A stretch of DNA of 64,000 bases, from positions 2,900,796 to 2,964,795 of the forward strand of contig NZ_JAMTCI010000001.1 in assembly GCF_024171765.1 (NCBI RefSeq), read 5' to 3'. Made by a program: the position numbers and the translations under genes. Shown here one piece after another: positions 1-8,199 of the stretch. Numbering within the stretch: the stretch's first letter is position 1; every line of letters starts with the position of its first letter. Source of the stretch: Williamsia deligens. GTDB taxonomy: Bacteria > Actinomycetota > Actinomycetes > Mycobacteriales > Mycobacteriaceae. The notes beneath the pieces are model-generated. The model was not told where the DNA came from. It saw only the letters and a program-made list of their open reading frames with translations, and searched no databases.

Positions 1-32
1 TCTGAGTCGTCCGGCGCGGGCACACTGGAGCG

Positions 33-602
33 ATGCACATCGCACGGCGTCCGAGACGTCTCCGGTCGGCGCTCGTCACCGTCGTCCTCGCCGTGACTGG
101 CGCAATGACGGCGGCCGCCTGTGGGAGTGATCCCGGACCCGCCGCCCCGAGCCACAACGCCACCGACGACGCATTCGTCGTGGCCATGGCGCGCCACCAC
201 CAGCGCGCGATCGAGGTCGGGCAGCTCGCGGCCGACCGGGGCAGTGACCCGCGCGCGGTCGACTACGGCCGGTTGATCGTCTCGCAGCAGACCCCGGAAC
301 TGCAGAAGCTCGACGGGTGGAAGGCGCACTTCTCGCTGCCCTCGACCGTCGCCGGTGCCGCGATGCCCGACGGGTAAATCACCGACGCGACGCTGGCCGG
401 CCTGCGGGCCATGTCGGGTGTGGCGTTCGACCGCGCGTTCCTGCTGGACTCGGCCGACAGCGAAACCGGTGCCGCGGCGATGGCACAGCGAGAGCTGGCG
501 TCGGGGGAGTACGCGCCGGCGCGGGAGCTGGCCGCCTCCATCGCGACCGCACCGACCACCCAGATCCCGAAACTGCGTGCCCTCGCATCGCAGTTGGGAT
601 AG
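33..602 (+). pseudogene. DUF305 family lipoprotein gene, interrupted by an in-frame stop
   Basis: The first part (33-377) encodes an N-terminal hydrophobic export segment ending in an alanine-rich weak lipobox before Cys30, then a DUF305-type MARHHQRAIEVGQLA helix with the conserved HH pair. A TAA at 375-377 stops it, yet the same frame continues without other stops to 602. That continuation includes MSGVAFDRAFLL, the normal DUF305 continuation. A single base change, for instance CAA to TAA, would explain the break. The second HH pair expected after FDRxFL is absent (DSADSE instead), so decay may be older than the stop. A sequencing error at 375 is the main alternative. The family is exported and suspected to bind metal; no precise role is known. 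Confidence 0.8.
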
Positions 603-617
603 CCGGTGGTCCCCCGA

Positions 618-1310
618 CTACCTGACGGGCCCGCGGGCTCCGGGGCCCCGCGCCTGTCCTCCACGATGCGGATCGGCGTCGACGCGACCGATCAGTAGGT
701 GCGGTGACTCCTCGTCGTCGGCGATCCGACGATGCTCGACGCTCAGCCCGATGTTCTTCATCGCATCGACGACCTCGGCGACCGGGCGGAGACGGAAGCC
801 GTGCGCGGTGAACGGCAGCCGGGCCATGGCCTCGGGGTCGGCCAGGCCGACGACGAGCCGACCGGTGTCCGTCAAAACCCTGGTGCACTCTCGCAACGCG
901 GGGTCCAGGTCTGCGAGGAAGTAGATCGTGTTGACGGTCATCAGGCTGTCCCATGCCCGGTCGGCGACGGGCAGTTCGGTCATCGACGCAGGATGCAGGA
1001 CCAGCCGTCCCGCGGCGATCGCTCGGTGGTGTCGTCGTGCGGCCTGGTTGATCATCGTCTCCGACACCTCGACACCGTGGACGTGACCGGAGTTCCCGAC
1101 GGCGTCGAGCAGCAACGGCAGGCCCACACCGCCGCCGAAGCCGACGTCCGCGACAACAGATCCTTCGGCGGCGTGCAGCGCATCGGCGGCGGTTCTCACC
1201 AGGTTGCGGTTGCCGCGGTTGAGTGCGGCACCGATGAGCCGCCCACCGAGTCCGCTCGGATGGCCCAGTTGCCGTGCGATGGCGGTCATGGCGGCGTCCC
1301 GAACACCCAT
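618..1310 (-). CDS. SAM-dependent class I methyltransferase
   Basis: The protein has about 230 residues. The glycine-rich SAM-binding motif ADVGFGGGVG is followed by an acidic residue at the end of the next strand (HGVEVSE), typical of a class I Rossmann methyltransferase. The post-motif region MTVNTIYFLADLDPAL and VLTDTGRLVVGL fit the methyltransferase-11 type fold. ATG at 1310 gives MGVRDAAMTAIARQLG, a sensible N-terminus; an upstream GTG at 1340 adds ten residues and cannot be excluded, since neither has a clear ribosome site. It faces the DUF305 remnant and diverges from the GNAT gene. The substrate cannot be read from the sequence. Confidence 0.8.
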   Translation of the reverse strand: MGVRDAAMTAIARQLGHPSGLGGRLIGAALNRGNRNLVRTAADALHAAEGSVVADVGFGGGVGLPLLLDAVGNSGHVHGVEVSETMINQAARRHHRAIAAGRLVLHPASMTELPVADRAWDSLMTVNTIYFLADLDPALRECTRVLTDTGRLVVGLADPEAMARLPFTAHGFRLRPVAEVVDAMKNIGLSVEHRRIADDEESPHLLIGRVDADPHRGGQARGPGARGPVR

Positions 1311-1419
1311 CGGACAAAAGTAATGCTCTTCCGGCCTCACGGGAACGGCGATCGTTGAAGTCGACTGTCCGGGCGTGGGAGCGGCGGGGCCGGCTCATGG
1401 CGGGTCTACCGTGCGATGC

Positions 1420-2124
1420 GTGCGGACGAACGAATTCGGGCAGCCCGTCGGTGACGACGTCCCCGGCTGGCGGTCGCCGCCGGCGCCGACCGGTGTGACG
1501 CTGCGAGGGACGTACTGCACCCTCGAACCGCTCGATGCCGAGCGTCACGCCGACGACCTGTTCGCCGCCTACGCTGCTGCCCCCGACGGCCGGGATTGGA
1601 CGTATCTCCCGCTCGGCCCGTTCGCGACGATCCAGGAATTCCGCGCGTGGGCGGTCCCGGCCGCCGCGGCGCAAGACCCGTTCCTGTTCGCCGTCGTCGA
1701 CACCGCCACGGGGCGTGCGGTGGGCACTCTCGCGCTCATGCGACAGGACCCGAAGAACGGCTTGATCGAGGTCGGGTACGTGATGTTCTCGCGAGCTCTC
1801 CAGGGCACGCGAGCGTCGACCGAGGCGCAGTACCTCCTCATGCGGCATGCCTTCGAGCTCGGATATCGCCGGTACGAGTGGAAGTGTGACAGTCTCAACG
1901 AACCGTCACGACGGGCCGCCGCTCGTCTCGGCTTCACCAACGAGGGCACGTTCCGACAGGCCGTCGTCTACAAGGGGCGCACCCGGGACACCGCTTGGTT
2001 CTCGATCCTCGACAGCGAATGGCGCCGCATCCGAACCGCTTTCGAGGCATGGCTCGCGCCGTCGAACTTCGACGACGACGGCCGTCAACGCGAACCGCTG
2101 CGCGCAAGGTCCGCCAATTCATAG
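1420..2124 (+). CDS. GNAT family N-acetyltransferase (RimJ/RimL-like)
   Basis: The roughly 234-residue product has the Acetyltransf_3 layout: TLEPLDAERHADDLFAAY at the start, VGTLALMRQDPKNGLIEVGY (beta4/5), then ASTEAQYLLMRHAFELGYRR and the C-terminal CDSLNEPSRRAAARLGF helix with FTNEGTFRQ. These features are typical of GNAT proteins that acetylate an amino group using acetyl-CoA. The N-terminal NEFGQPVGD motif is usual for this subfamily and lies right after the GTG at 1420, so that start is preferred over GTG 1411 or the ATG at 1375. It stands alone, and its stop codon abuts a palindromic repeat. Substrate unknown. Confidence 0.85.
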   Translation: MRTNEFGQPVGDDVPGWRSPPAPTGVTLRGTYCTLEPLDAERHADDLFAAYAAAPDGRDWTYLPLGPFATIQEFRAWAVPAAAAQDPFLFAVVDTATGRAVGTLALMRQDPKNGLIEVGYVMFSRALQGTRASTEAQYLLMRHAFELGYRRYEWKCDSLNEPSRRAAARLGFTNEGTFRQAVVYKGRTRDTAWFSILDSEWRRIRTAFEAWLAPSNFDDDGRQREPLRARSANS

Positions 2125-2160
2125 CGATTCTTCCCGCTGAGCGGGAACTTTCTCTACGCA
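2116..2160. repeat. Palindromic intergenic element, copy A
   Basis: A perfect 8-bp inverted repeat, TTCCCGCT-G-AGCGGGAA, occupies 2131-2147. It is flanked by imperfect outer arms (TAGCGATTC left, CTCTACG right). It sits across the GNAT stop and the proposed start of the next gene. The same core recurs at 3172-3188 and a diverged version at 2612-2653. It could act as a terminator, operator or REP-like element. Confidence 0.7.
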
Positions 2161-2609
2161 TGCAGCCTGTCCCAGAGAGATATGGCGCTTACCATCCGTC
2201 GATGGCGACGGTGCTCTTCGCGCTCGGCTTGGTCCTCCTGCTGCTCGGTCTGCTGACCGGGGTGGCGGTCCCTGCCCTCACGAATCCGCGGATGGGTCTG
2301 GCCAGCCACCTCCAGGGGATGACGAATGGTCCGCTGCTCGTGGTGATCGGGCTGCTCTGGCCTCACGTGCAGCTGCCGACATCCCTCGGTGTCATCACCG
2401 TGGTCCTGCTCGTCTACGGGGCGTACGCCAACTGGCTGGCGACGCAGCTCGCCGCGGCTTGGGGTGCGGGCCGGCGGTTCGCTCCCGCGGCCTCCGGCGA
2501 CCACACCGCCTCGCGCGTCAAGGAGACCGTCGTCGACGGCCTGCTGCTGACCTTGGCGCCGGCCATGATCGTCGCCGTCGTCCTGCTCATCGTCGGCGTC
2601 CTGCGCTGA
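2160..2609 (+). CDS. Membrane protein resembling hydroxylaminobenzene mutase (HabA/HabB family)
   Basis: The ~149-residue protein has four predicted membrane segments. Motifs NPRMGLASHLQGMTNG (after helix 1) and YGAYANWLATQLAAAWGAGR match what I recall of the HAB mutase family, small membrane proteins that rearrange hydroxylaminobenzene to 2-aminophenol in nitroarene degraders. Most homologues have no tested activity and no nitroreductase is nearby, so the function is uncertain. ATG 2160 lies at the edge of the palindromic element and lacks a ribosome site. The ATG at 2202, directly before the first hydrophobic helix (MATVLFALG), is an equally plausible start. Confidence 0.65.
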   Translation: MQPVPERYGAYHPSMATVLFALGLVLLLLGLLTGVAVPALTNPRMGLASHLQGMTNGPLLVVIGLLWPHVQLPTSLGVITVVLLVYGAYANWLATQLAAAWGAGRRFAPAASGDHTASRVKETVVDGLLLTLAPAMIVAVVLLIVGVLR

Positions 2610-2611
2610 CG

Positions 2612-2653
2612 CCGGTAGCAGTTCGTGCCGTCTGGCGACATCTACTGCTACGG
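2612..2653. repeat. Palindromic intergenic element, copy B (between convergent genes)
   Basis: Outer arms GTAGCAGT (2615-2622) and ACTGCTAC (2644-2651) are a perfect 8-bp inverted repeat. The centre GTGCCGTCTGGCGAC is an imperfect palindrome. It lies exactly between two convergent genes and overlaps the stop of the minus-strand one, so it would fit a bidirectional terminator. The outer arms match those of copy C. Confidence 0.65.
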
Positions 2654-3133
2654 ATCTCGGCGGGGACGGGCGAGCGCCGTCGCGGTCTCGTGGAGCGCGA
2701 CGGCGGCGAGGACTATGCCCGCGGCGGGCAGGGCGGCGAAGCTGATGCGGCCGATGCCGTTCACGGCGGCCGACACAGCGAAGACACACAACGGTGCCGC
2801 TGCGACGGTCATCACGGTGACCAGTCGACCGCGCCGCGTGAGCAGCGCATGGATCACGGCGGAGACGATGAGAACGGCTGCGATGACGGCGGACGCGGGT
2901 GTGACCCAGGCTCCGTCGCGGCCCACGTCGTACGTCATCTCTATCGTGGTGTTGTAGGTGCCCACCTCACCCCCGCCGACAGAAGATGCGTAAGTCTCCT
3001 GACTCACGAACGGCCGTTCGTCGCCGAACCTCAGCCAACTGACCCGTCCGGCGACGAGGGCGACGACGACGAACACCCACCACGCCGCGCGGCGTACCCA
3101 TCGCGCGACAACCCATCCGGGGCGACCGATCAT
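2648..3133 (-). CDS. Membrane protein of unknown function
   Basis: This 161-residue protein is not recognised. One N-terminal helix (AAWWVFVVVALVAGRV) is followed by an extracytoplasmic-looking loop with a GGGEVGTYNTTIEMTYDVG stretch, then three further hydrophobic helices (SAVIAAVLIVSAVIHALL, LVTVMTVAAAPLCVFAVSAAV, ISFAALPAAGIVLAAVAL). It starts at ATG 3133. It is flanked on both sides by copies of the palindromic element, so it may form a small unit with them. Confidence 0.6.
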   Translation of the reverse strand: MIGRPGWVVARWVRRAAWWVFVVVALVAGRVSWLRFGDERPFVSQETYASSVGGGEVGTYNTTIEMTYDVGRDGAWVTPASAVIAAVLIVSAVIHALLTRRGRLVTVMTVAAAPLCVFAVSAAVNGIGRISFAALPAAGIVLAAVALHETATALARPRRDP

Positions 3134-3159
3134 GTGCTCACCCTGACAGATGCCCGAAT

Positions 3160-3200
3160 CGGTAGCGATGTTTCCCGCTCAGCGGGAAGAACTGCTACGG
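3160..3200. repeat. Palindromic intergenic element, copy C
   Basis: The core TTCCCGCT-C-AGCGGGAA (3172-3188) is identical to copy A except for the central base. Outer arms GTAGC (3162-3166) and GCTAC (3194-3198) pair and resemble copy B. It lies in the divergent region between the membrane protein (start 3133) and the ATL gene (start 3209), where an operator role is as likely as a structural one. Confidence 0.7.
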
Positions 3201-3208
3201 ATTGTCGG

Positions 3209-3523
3209 GTGGGTGAGGCGCAGGAGGAGTTCGCGGCGGCGGTGCTCGACGTCGTCGACGCGATCCCACCGGGCCGGGTGATGACCTACGGGGACATCGC
3301 CGAGTACCTGCAGCGCGGGGGACCGCGCGGGGTCGGGGGAGTGATGGCCCGCGAGGGTGTCGCGGTCACCTGGTGGCGCGTGGTGCGCGCGAACGGGACG
3401 CTGCCGGCGCATCTCGTCGTCGACGCGCAGGAGCACTGGCACATCGAGGGGACGCCGTTGCGGCGTGGGGTCGTCGACGTGGCCGCGGCGCGGTGGTGGC
3501 CGGGATCGTCGGCCCGGACCTGA
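3209..3523 (+). CDS. Alkyltransferase-like (ATL) protein, MGMT family DNA-binding domain
   Basis: The 104-residue protein starts at GTG 3209. It has the helix-turn-helix of the O6-alkylguanine-DNA alkyltransferase fold: FAAAVLDVVDAIPPGRVMTYGDIAEYL, then GGVMAREG. Where MGMT enzymes have the PCHR catalytic cysteine, this protein has TWWRVVRANGTLP. That identifies an ATL, which binds alkylated guanine without repairing it and hands the lesion to nucleotide excision repair. The C-terminal WHIEGTPLRRGVVDV fits the family. It stands alone. Confidence 0.85.
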   Translation: MGEAQEEFAAAVLDVVDAIPPGRVMTYGDIAEYLQRGGPRGVGGVMAREGVAVTWWRVVRANGTLPAHLVVDAQEHWHIEGTPLRRGVVDVAAARWWPGSSART

Positions 3524-3609
3524 GGGGATCACGTCCCGGGCCCGCCGAAGATCGTTAGTGTGCAATTTGACCGGCGCCGACGACGGTGCCGCGATCCCGG
3601 GGAGCAGAC

Positions 3610-4284
3610 ATGACGATGGCACGACAGACCGTGGGTGCAGCCGCAGCGCTGGCGACGGCAGCGGTGGTCGCGACGGTGACGGCGGGCAGCGCAGCCGCCT
3701 ACGACCTCCCCGACACACCGTCGCTGCCCTACACCTTCGACGGTGCCGCGACACTCACCGTCGGCCCGTCGCACCAGCGGGTCGTGTTCCCGACCGCCAC
3801 GGTCAACGCCTTCACGAACGTCGCCGAGTTCACCGGCACCTTCGCGCCGCCGCCGACGACCGCGGCGGTGGGTGGGATGCAGTACTCGATCGCGATCGTC
3901 AACCCCTCGCAGATCGCGGGTACGGCGGTCGCGACGACGCCCGGATCGGCGAGTTACACGCTGACCGCCACGCAGACCTTCGCCGTCCGCGTGACGGGGA
4001 TGACGCTGGCCGGTGGGACGGGCTCGGCCGGTCTGCCGACGGTCCCGACGAGCGGCACCTGCACGACCCCGCCCGTGACCGCCACGGTGACCGGCACCAT
4101 CGACGCTCCCGCGCTGCTCACCGACAACCCGAGCCTCACGACGACCCTCACCGGTCCGGTGACCATCCCGGCGTTCGGCGACTGCGGTCCCCTCACCCCG
4201 ATCGTGACCGCGGCGATCTCCGGGGCGGGCAACACCTATTCGGTCGGGTTGTCGAACGCCAAGCGCGGGTCGATTCAGGAGTGA
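3610..4284 (+). CDS. Secreted protein of unknown function
   Basis: A 224-residue protein with a clear Sec signal peptide (MARQ, hydrophobic alanine/valine core, likely cleavage after SAAA before YDLP). ATG 3610 has a ribosome site (GGGGAG, 3599-3604). The mature part is rich in Thr, Val and Gly and predicted beta-strand. Two cysteines (SGTCTTP, FGDCGPL) probably form a disulfide. The fold is not recognised. The last 10 bp overlap the convergent methyltransferase gene. Confidence 0.7.
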   Translation: MTMARQTVGAAAALATAAVVATVTAGSAAAYDLPDTPSLPYTFDGAATLTVGPSHQRVVFPTATVNAFTNVAEFTGTFAPPPTTAAVGGMQYSIAIVNPSQIAGTAVATTPGSASYTLTATQTFAVRVTGMTLAGGTGSAGLPTVPTSGTCTTPPVTATVTGTIDAPALLTDNPSLTTTLTGPVTIPAFGDCGPLTPIVTAAISGAGNTYSVGLSNAKRGSIQE

Positions 4285-5225
4285 CGGCGGGCGGCACCCA
4301 CCCGGGCGGCGATCTGCTCGAGGTGGGTGTCCCAGGTACCGCAGCACCCGCCCCAGATGTCGATGTGCGGGAAACGCTGTGCCAGTTGACCCATCAGCTC
4401 GCCGAGGTCGACGGGATCGCCCTGCTCGAGATGACCGAGCGAGCTCAGCTCGATCTTGTCGAGCAGGGCCGCGTTCGGGCGCAGGCTGCGGACCCGCTGG
4501 AACCACGGGCCGGGTTCGATGGCCGGGATGAACTCGTGCGGGTGTGAGCAGTTGATGCCGTAGAACGCCGGTGCGGCGTCGCCGGTCTCGTCGTCGACGG
4601 TCTCGACCGCCTCCCGCAACGACGGCCCCGACGCCAGGCAGTGGGTGGCGTTGTCGAGGGTGAAGGAGATGGAGACGGGAAGTCCGGCGTCGGCGGCGGC
4701 ACGCGCAATCCCGATCGCCTCGGGCACGGCGCTGAGCGTCAGGGACTGCACCAGGTCGACGCCGGCGCGGGCGAGTGTCGCGATCTGCTCCGAGTGGTAC
4801 CCCTGCGCCTCGTCGGCGGTCACCTGACGCGCGGGGTCGTAGGCGTCTTCGCGAGGCCCGACGACCCCGCTGACGAGGATCGACGGGATGCGATCGGCGT
4901 ACGGCGCGGCGACCTCCCGCAGGAAGTCGATCCCGCGGATCTGAGCGTGCGCCAACGCCTCCGACGACCATCCCAGCCGCGCGGCCCAGTCGGGACTCGC
5001 GCGGTAGTCGACGCCTGCCATCAGGACGCCGAAGCCGTGGCGGGCGGCCGTGTCGAGGTACCGCTCGTACATGTCACGCAGGACGGCGACCGCGTCGGGA
5101 TCGTCGAGCAGGGGGAACATCGCGAACTCCGGCAGGTCGAAACCGTGCCGGTAGTGGATCTCGGTCTCGGGACCTCCCTCGGTGAGGAACGTCAGTCCGG
5201 CCGTCTGGGTCGGGAACGATGACAC
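4275..5225 (-). CDS. Homocysteine S-methyltransferase family protein (zinc-dependent)
   Basis: The 316-residue protein shows the Hcy-binding domain. It starts with TFLTEGGPETEIHYRHG, contains FYGINCSHPHEF with the first zinc-ligand cysteine, and ends with IWGGCCGTWDTHLEQIA carrying the paired zinc cysteines. Members move a methyl group from S-methylmethionine, SAM or betaine to homocysteine. GTG 5225 is preferred because an AGGGA ribosome site lies seven bases upstream and the family core begins a few residues later. The gene diverges from the F420-dependent oxidoreductase. The methyl donor is not evident. Confidence 0.85.
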   Translation of the reverse strand: MSSFPTQTAGLTFLTEGGPETEIHYRHGFDLPEFAMFPLLDDPDAVAVLRDMYERYLDTAARHGFGVLMAGVDYRASPDWAARLGWSSEALAHAQIRGIDFLREVAAPYADRIPSILVSGVVGPREDAYDPARQVTADEAQGYHSEQIATLARAGVDLVQSLTLSAVPEAIGIARAAADAGLPVSISFTLDNATHCLASGPSLREAVETVDDETGDAAPAFYGINCSHPHEFIPAIEPGPWFQRVRSLRPNAALLDKIELSSLGHLEQGDPVDLGELMGQLAQRFPHIDIWGGCCGTWDTHLEQIAARVGAARRHS

Positions 5226-5286
5226 GGGGCGTCCCTTCGTCGATGATCGACTGTGGCACATCCGGCCCGTGGCTACGCTGGAATCC

Positions 5287-6273
5287 ATGCGCTTCGGACT
5301 GTTCGTGCCCCAGGGCTGGCGACTCGACCTCGTCGGCATCGACCCCGCCCACCAGTGGCAGACGATGCTCGACATCGCCACCGCCGCCGACACCGGTCCG
5401 TGGGAGTCGATCTGGGTCTACGACCACTTCCACACCGTGCCCGTGCCGACCGAGGAGGCCACGCACGAGGCCTGGTCGCTGATGGCCGCCTACGCCGCCA
5501 CCACGTCGCGCGTGCGTCTGGGCCAGATGTGCACGTGCATGGGCTATCGCAACCCGGCGTACCTGGCCAAGCAGGCCGCGACCGTCGACCTGATCTCCGG
5601 TGGCCGTGTCGAGATGGGTATCGGTGCCGGGTGGTACGAGCACGAGTGGAAGGCCTACGGCTACGGCTTCCCGCGCGCCGGTGAGCGCCTCGCGATGCTC
5701 GACGAGGGCGTGCAGATCATGTCGCAGATGTGGCGGACCGGGTCGGCCACCCTCGATGGGGAGCACTACAAGGTCGACGGCGCCATCTGCCGTCCACTCC
5801 CGTTGCAGGAGAACGGGATCCCGCTGTGGATCGCCGGCGGCGGTGAGAAGAAGACGCTGCGAGTCGCCGCGCGGTACGCCTCCTACACCAACTTCGACGG
5901 CACCCCCGACGTCTTCGACCGCAAGTCGGAGATCCTCGCCGGACACTGTCGCGACCTCGGCACCGACTTCGACGCGATCACCCGGTCGGCCAACTACAAC
6001 GTGGTCATCGGTGAGACCGAGGCGGAGGTGTCGGACAAGCTCGACCGCATCCGGGAGCAGTACCGGCCGTTCCTCTCCGGCGACGCGCTCGACGGCGCTG
6101 TCGAGTCGTTCGCGAGCGGCCCCCTGGTGGGCACGCCCGAGCAGATCGTCGAGAAGCTCCGGGCCGCGGAGAAGCAGGGGATGACCTACGCGATCATCTA
6201 CTTCGTCGAGTCCGCGCACGACAGGTCGGGCATGGACCTGTTCGCGGAGAAGGTCATCGGGGAGCTGTCGTGA
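5287..6273 (+). CDS. LLM-class F420-dependent oxidoreductase (Rv1855c-like)
   Basis: A 328-residue luciferase-like TIM barrel. MRFGLFVPQGWRLDLVGIDP, WESIWVYDHFHTVP, GGRVEMGIGAGWYEHEW and PLWIAGGGEKKTLRVAARYA match the actinobacterial TIGR03560/Rv1855c group, which uses the deazaflavin F420. Residues around GIGAGWYEHEW and IAGGGE normally line the cofactor pocket. The cofactor is supplied through FbiC, encoded at 44.5 kb. The stop overlaps the next start (GTGA), so the downstream membrane protein is probably co-translated. Substrate unknown. Confidence 0.88.
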   Translation: MRFGLFVPQGWRLDLVGIDPAHQWQTMLDIATAADTGPWESIWVYDHFHTVPVPTEEATHEAWSLMAAYAATTSRVRLGQMCTCMGYRNPAYLAKQAATVDLISGGRVEMGIGAGWYEHEWKAYGYGFPRAGERLAMLDEGVQIMSQMWRTGSATLDGEHYKVDGAICRPLPLQENGIPLWIAGGGEKKTLRVAARYASYTNFDGTPDVFDRKSEILAGHCRDLGTDFDAITRSANYNVVIGETEAEVSDKLDRIREQYRPFLSGDALDGAVESFASGPLVGTPEQIVEKLRAAEKQGMTYAIIYFVESAHDRSGMDLFAEKVIGELS

Positions 6274-6686
6274 CCATCGATCCCGCCCCGGCGGTCTCGC
6301 GCCGTCTGGCACGTCGGCTCGCGGTGTGGGGTGGGGCGTCGACGATCCTCGGCGGGGCACTCGGTGTGTTCGGCCCGACCCCGGGTGCGCGGGCCTTCGG
6401 GCAGCAGAACGCCGCCTGGGGTGCGATCGACCTGGCCATCGCCGCGATCGCGTCGCGACAGTCCACGCCACCGACCACCCCGAAGTTGCGGCGACTGCTG
6501 TGGGTCAACACCGGTCTCGACGTCGGCTACGTCGCCGGCGGAGCGTGGTTCGTCTCGGCGACACCGGACCTGGGTGGCCGGATCACCGCCGACCAGGCGC
6601 GGGGCCATGGGGCGGCGGTGATCGTGCAGGGTGCGGCCTTGTTCGTCCTCGACCTCACCCACGCCCGAGCGTTGTCGGGTCGATAG
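6270..6686 (+). CDS. Small membrane protein of unknown function
   Basis: The 138-residue product begins at a GTG that overlaps the stop of the F420-dependent oxidoreductase gene. It has four moderately hydrophobic segments (GASTILGGALGVFG, NAAWGAIDLAIAAIA, LLWVNTGLDVGYVAGGAWFV, GAAVIVQGAALFVLDLTHA). It resembles the DUF6992-like small membrane proteins, but I am not sure of the family. The 3' end overlaps the convergent SDR gene by 32 bp. Confidence 0.65.
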   Translation: MTIDPAPAVSRRLARRLAVWGGASTILGGALGVFGPTPGARAFGQQNAAWGAIDLAIAAIASRQSTPPTTPKLRRLLWVNTGLDVGYVAGGAWFVSATPDLGGRITADQARGHGAAVIVQGAALFVLDLTHARALSGR

Positions 6687-7650
6687 AGGTCGCCTCGACA
6701 ATTCTGTGCCACAACGCGTCCCGCGCGGCGGGATCGTCGCGTCGCCATGACGGGTAGTGCGTGGGCCGCGGTGCACGGTCATGCCAGAACAGCCCGGTCG
6801 ACCGTGCGGCCTCCGGCGCGGCGCACAGCCAGACGATGGTGTCGGCGCCGTCCGTGTCGGTTCGCAGGATCGGCCCCACGACCTTCGCGAAGCCGGGGAT
6901 CGAGTCGGTGACACCGGGGGTGTCGGCCCACCCCGGATGCATGCTGTGGACGACCGGTGCGGACTCGGTGACGGGGGAGCGGTCGCCGGTGATCCGCTCG
7001 GCGAGCTGCTCGGCCACCACCACCTGCATCCGCTTGGTGCGGGCGTAGGCGGTCAGACCGGAGTAGTCGCCCTTCTCGTACTCGAAGTCGGTGTCGCGCA
7101 GGGGGACGGGATACATCCCGCCGCTGGAGACGAAGACCACCCGTGAGTCGTCCCTGAGCAGCGGCAGCAGGCCGACGGTGAGGGCCACCGGTCCGAGCAC
7201 GTGCGTGGCGAACGCCGACTCGTGTCCCTGCGCCGAGAGCGTCCGCTCCGGGGGCATCACGCCCGCGCTGTGGACGACGGCGTGCAGGGAGTCCAGGTCG
7301 GTCGTGAGATCGGCGGCCAGTCCGCGGACGGCGTCGAGGTCGCTGATGTCGCACGGGCGGATGACGAGGTCGGCGCCGGGTACGCGGTCGCGGATGCGGC
7401 GTGCCGACTCCTCGAGGCGGTCGGCGCTGCGACCGACGAGGTGCACCCGGGCGCCGAGCCGTGTCAGCCCGACGGCGGTCGCGGCGCCGAGTCCCGAACT
7501 GCCGCCGGTGACCACGATGTCGGTGCGCTCGGCGAACGGTTCGGGATCCGGCGCCCAGAAGCGTCGGCGAACGCTTGATCCGATGCGGGAGTAGCCGGGG
7601 ACGACCAACCGGTCGAGCAGCGCGTCGACGCCGGTGAGCAGAGGATTCAC
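6655..7650 (-). CDS. Short-chain dehydrogenase/reductase (SDR), DHRS12-like
   Basis: A 331-residue SDR with an N-terminal extension of about 45 residues. The dinucleotide motif is VTGGSSGLGAATAVGL, followed by an arginine (VGRSADRL) that suggests NADP(H) preference. The catalytic set is present: Asn region HSAGVMPPE, Ser in VFVSSGGMYP, and YARTK as the Tyr-x3-Lys motif. Length and extension resemble DHRS12-type dehydrogenases. The substrate is not predictable and no operon partner is seen. Confidence 0.85.
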   Translation of the reverse strand: MNPLLTGVDALLDRLVVPGYSRIGSSVRRRFWAPDPEPFAERTDIVVTGGSSGLGAATAVGLTRLGARVHLVGRSADRLEESARRIRDRVPGADLVIRPCDISDLDAVRGLAADLTTDLDSLHAVVHSAGVMPPERTLSAQGHESAFATHVLGPVALTVGLLPLLRDDSRVVFVSSGGMYPVPLRDTDFEYEKGDYSGLTAYARTKRMQVVVAEQLAERITGDRSPVTESAPVVHSMHPGWADTPGVTDSIPGFAKVVGPILRTDTDGADTIVWLCAAPEAARSTGLFWHDRAPRPTHYPSWRRDDPAARDALWHRIVEATSIDPTTLGRG

Positions 7651-7677
7651 GTCCCCGAGGTTAGACGGCGACCGGAC

Positions 7678-8199
7678 CTACCCGGTGCGGGTCGTCGCGG
7701 CGCGGGGGAGTCGATGCAGCACCACGTCGGCCACCTGGCCGTCGTCGACCGTCGCCGTCATGTAGGTGCAGAAGGGTTGCCGGCGGCGATCTGTCGGTGA
7801 CCCGGGGTTGAGCAACCGCATCCCGCTGGGGGCCACGGTGTCCCAGGGGATGTGGCTGTGGCCGAACACGAGGACGTCGGTGTCGGGAAACGCCGTCGTC
7901 ATCCGCTTCTCGCGGCCCGAGGACGCTCCCGTCTCGTGGACGACGGTGAACCGCACGCCATCCAGGGTCACGTCGGCGCGCTCGGGCAGACGGGCGCGGA
8001 TGTCCGGGCCGTCGTTGTTGCCCCAGCACGCCACCAGCCGTCGGGACCTCGCCGCGAGCAGGTCGACGGTGGCGATGTCCATCCAGTCGCCGGCGTGCAC
8101 GACGACGTCCGCAGCGTCGACGGCAGCGAGGACCTCGGCGGGCAACCGCTTGGCCCGCGTGGGTATGTGCGTGTCGGCGATCAGGAGCAGCGTGGTCAC
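7678..8199 (-). CDS. Metallophosphoesterase (YfcE/MJ0936-type phosphodiesterase)
   Basis: The 173-residue protein has all metallophosphoesterase motifs in order: IADTHIP (D-x-H), VVHAGDWMD (GD-x2-D), CWGNND (GN-x-D) and LVFGHSHIPWDT (GHxH), for two catalytic metal ions. It belongs to the small YfcE-like class that cleaves phosphodiesters. The GTG start (8199) overlaps the stop of the HMG-CoA-lyase-like gene, so the two form a transcription unit. Whether it takes part in that pathway or is a passenger is unclear. Confidence 0.85.
   Translation of the reverse strand: MTTLLLIADTHIPTRAKRLPAEVLAAVDAADVVVHAGDWMDIATVDLLAARSRRLVACWGNNDGPDIRARLPERADVTLDGVRFTVVHETGASSGREKRMTTAFPDTDVLVFGHSHIPWDTVAPSGMRLLNPGSPTDRRRQPFCTYMTATVDDGQVADVVLHRLPRAATTRTG

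Noticed and set aside
2459-3208. Long N-terminal extension of the ATL protein
   Set aside because: The open frame runs far upstream through an unrelated convergent gene; the ATL domain begins right after GTG 3209.
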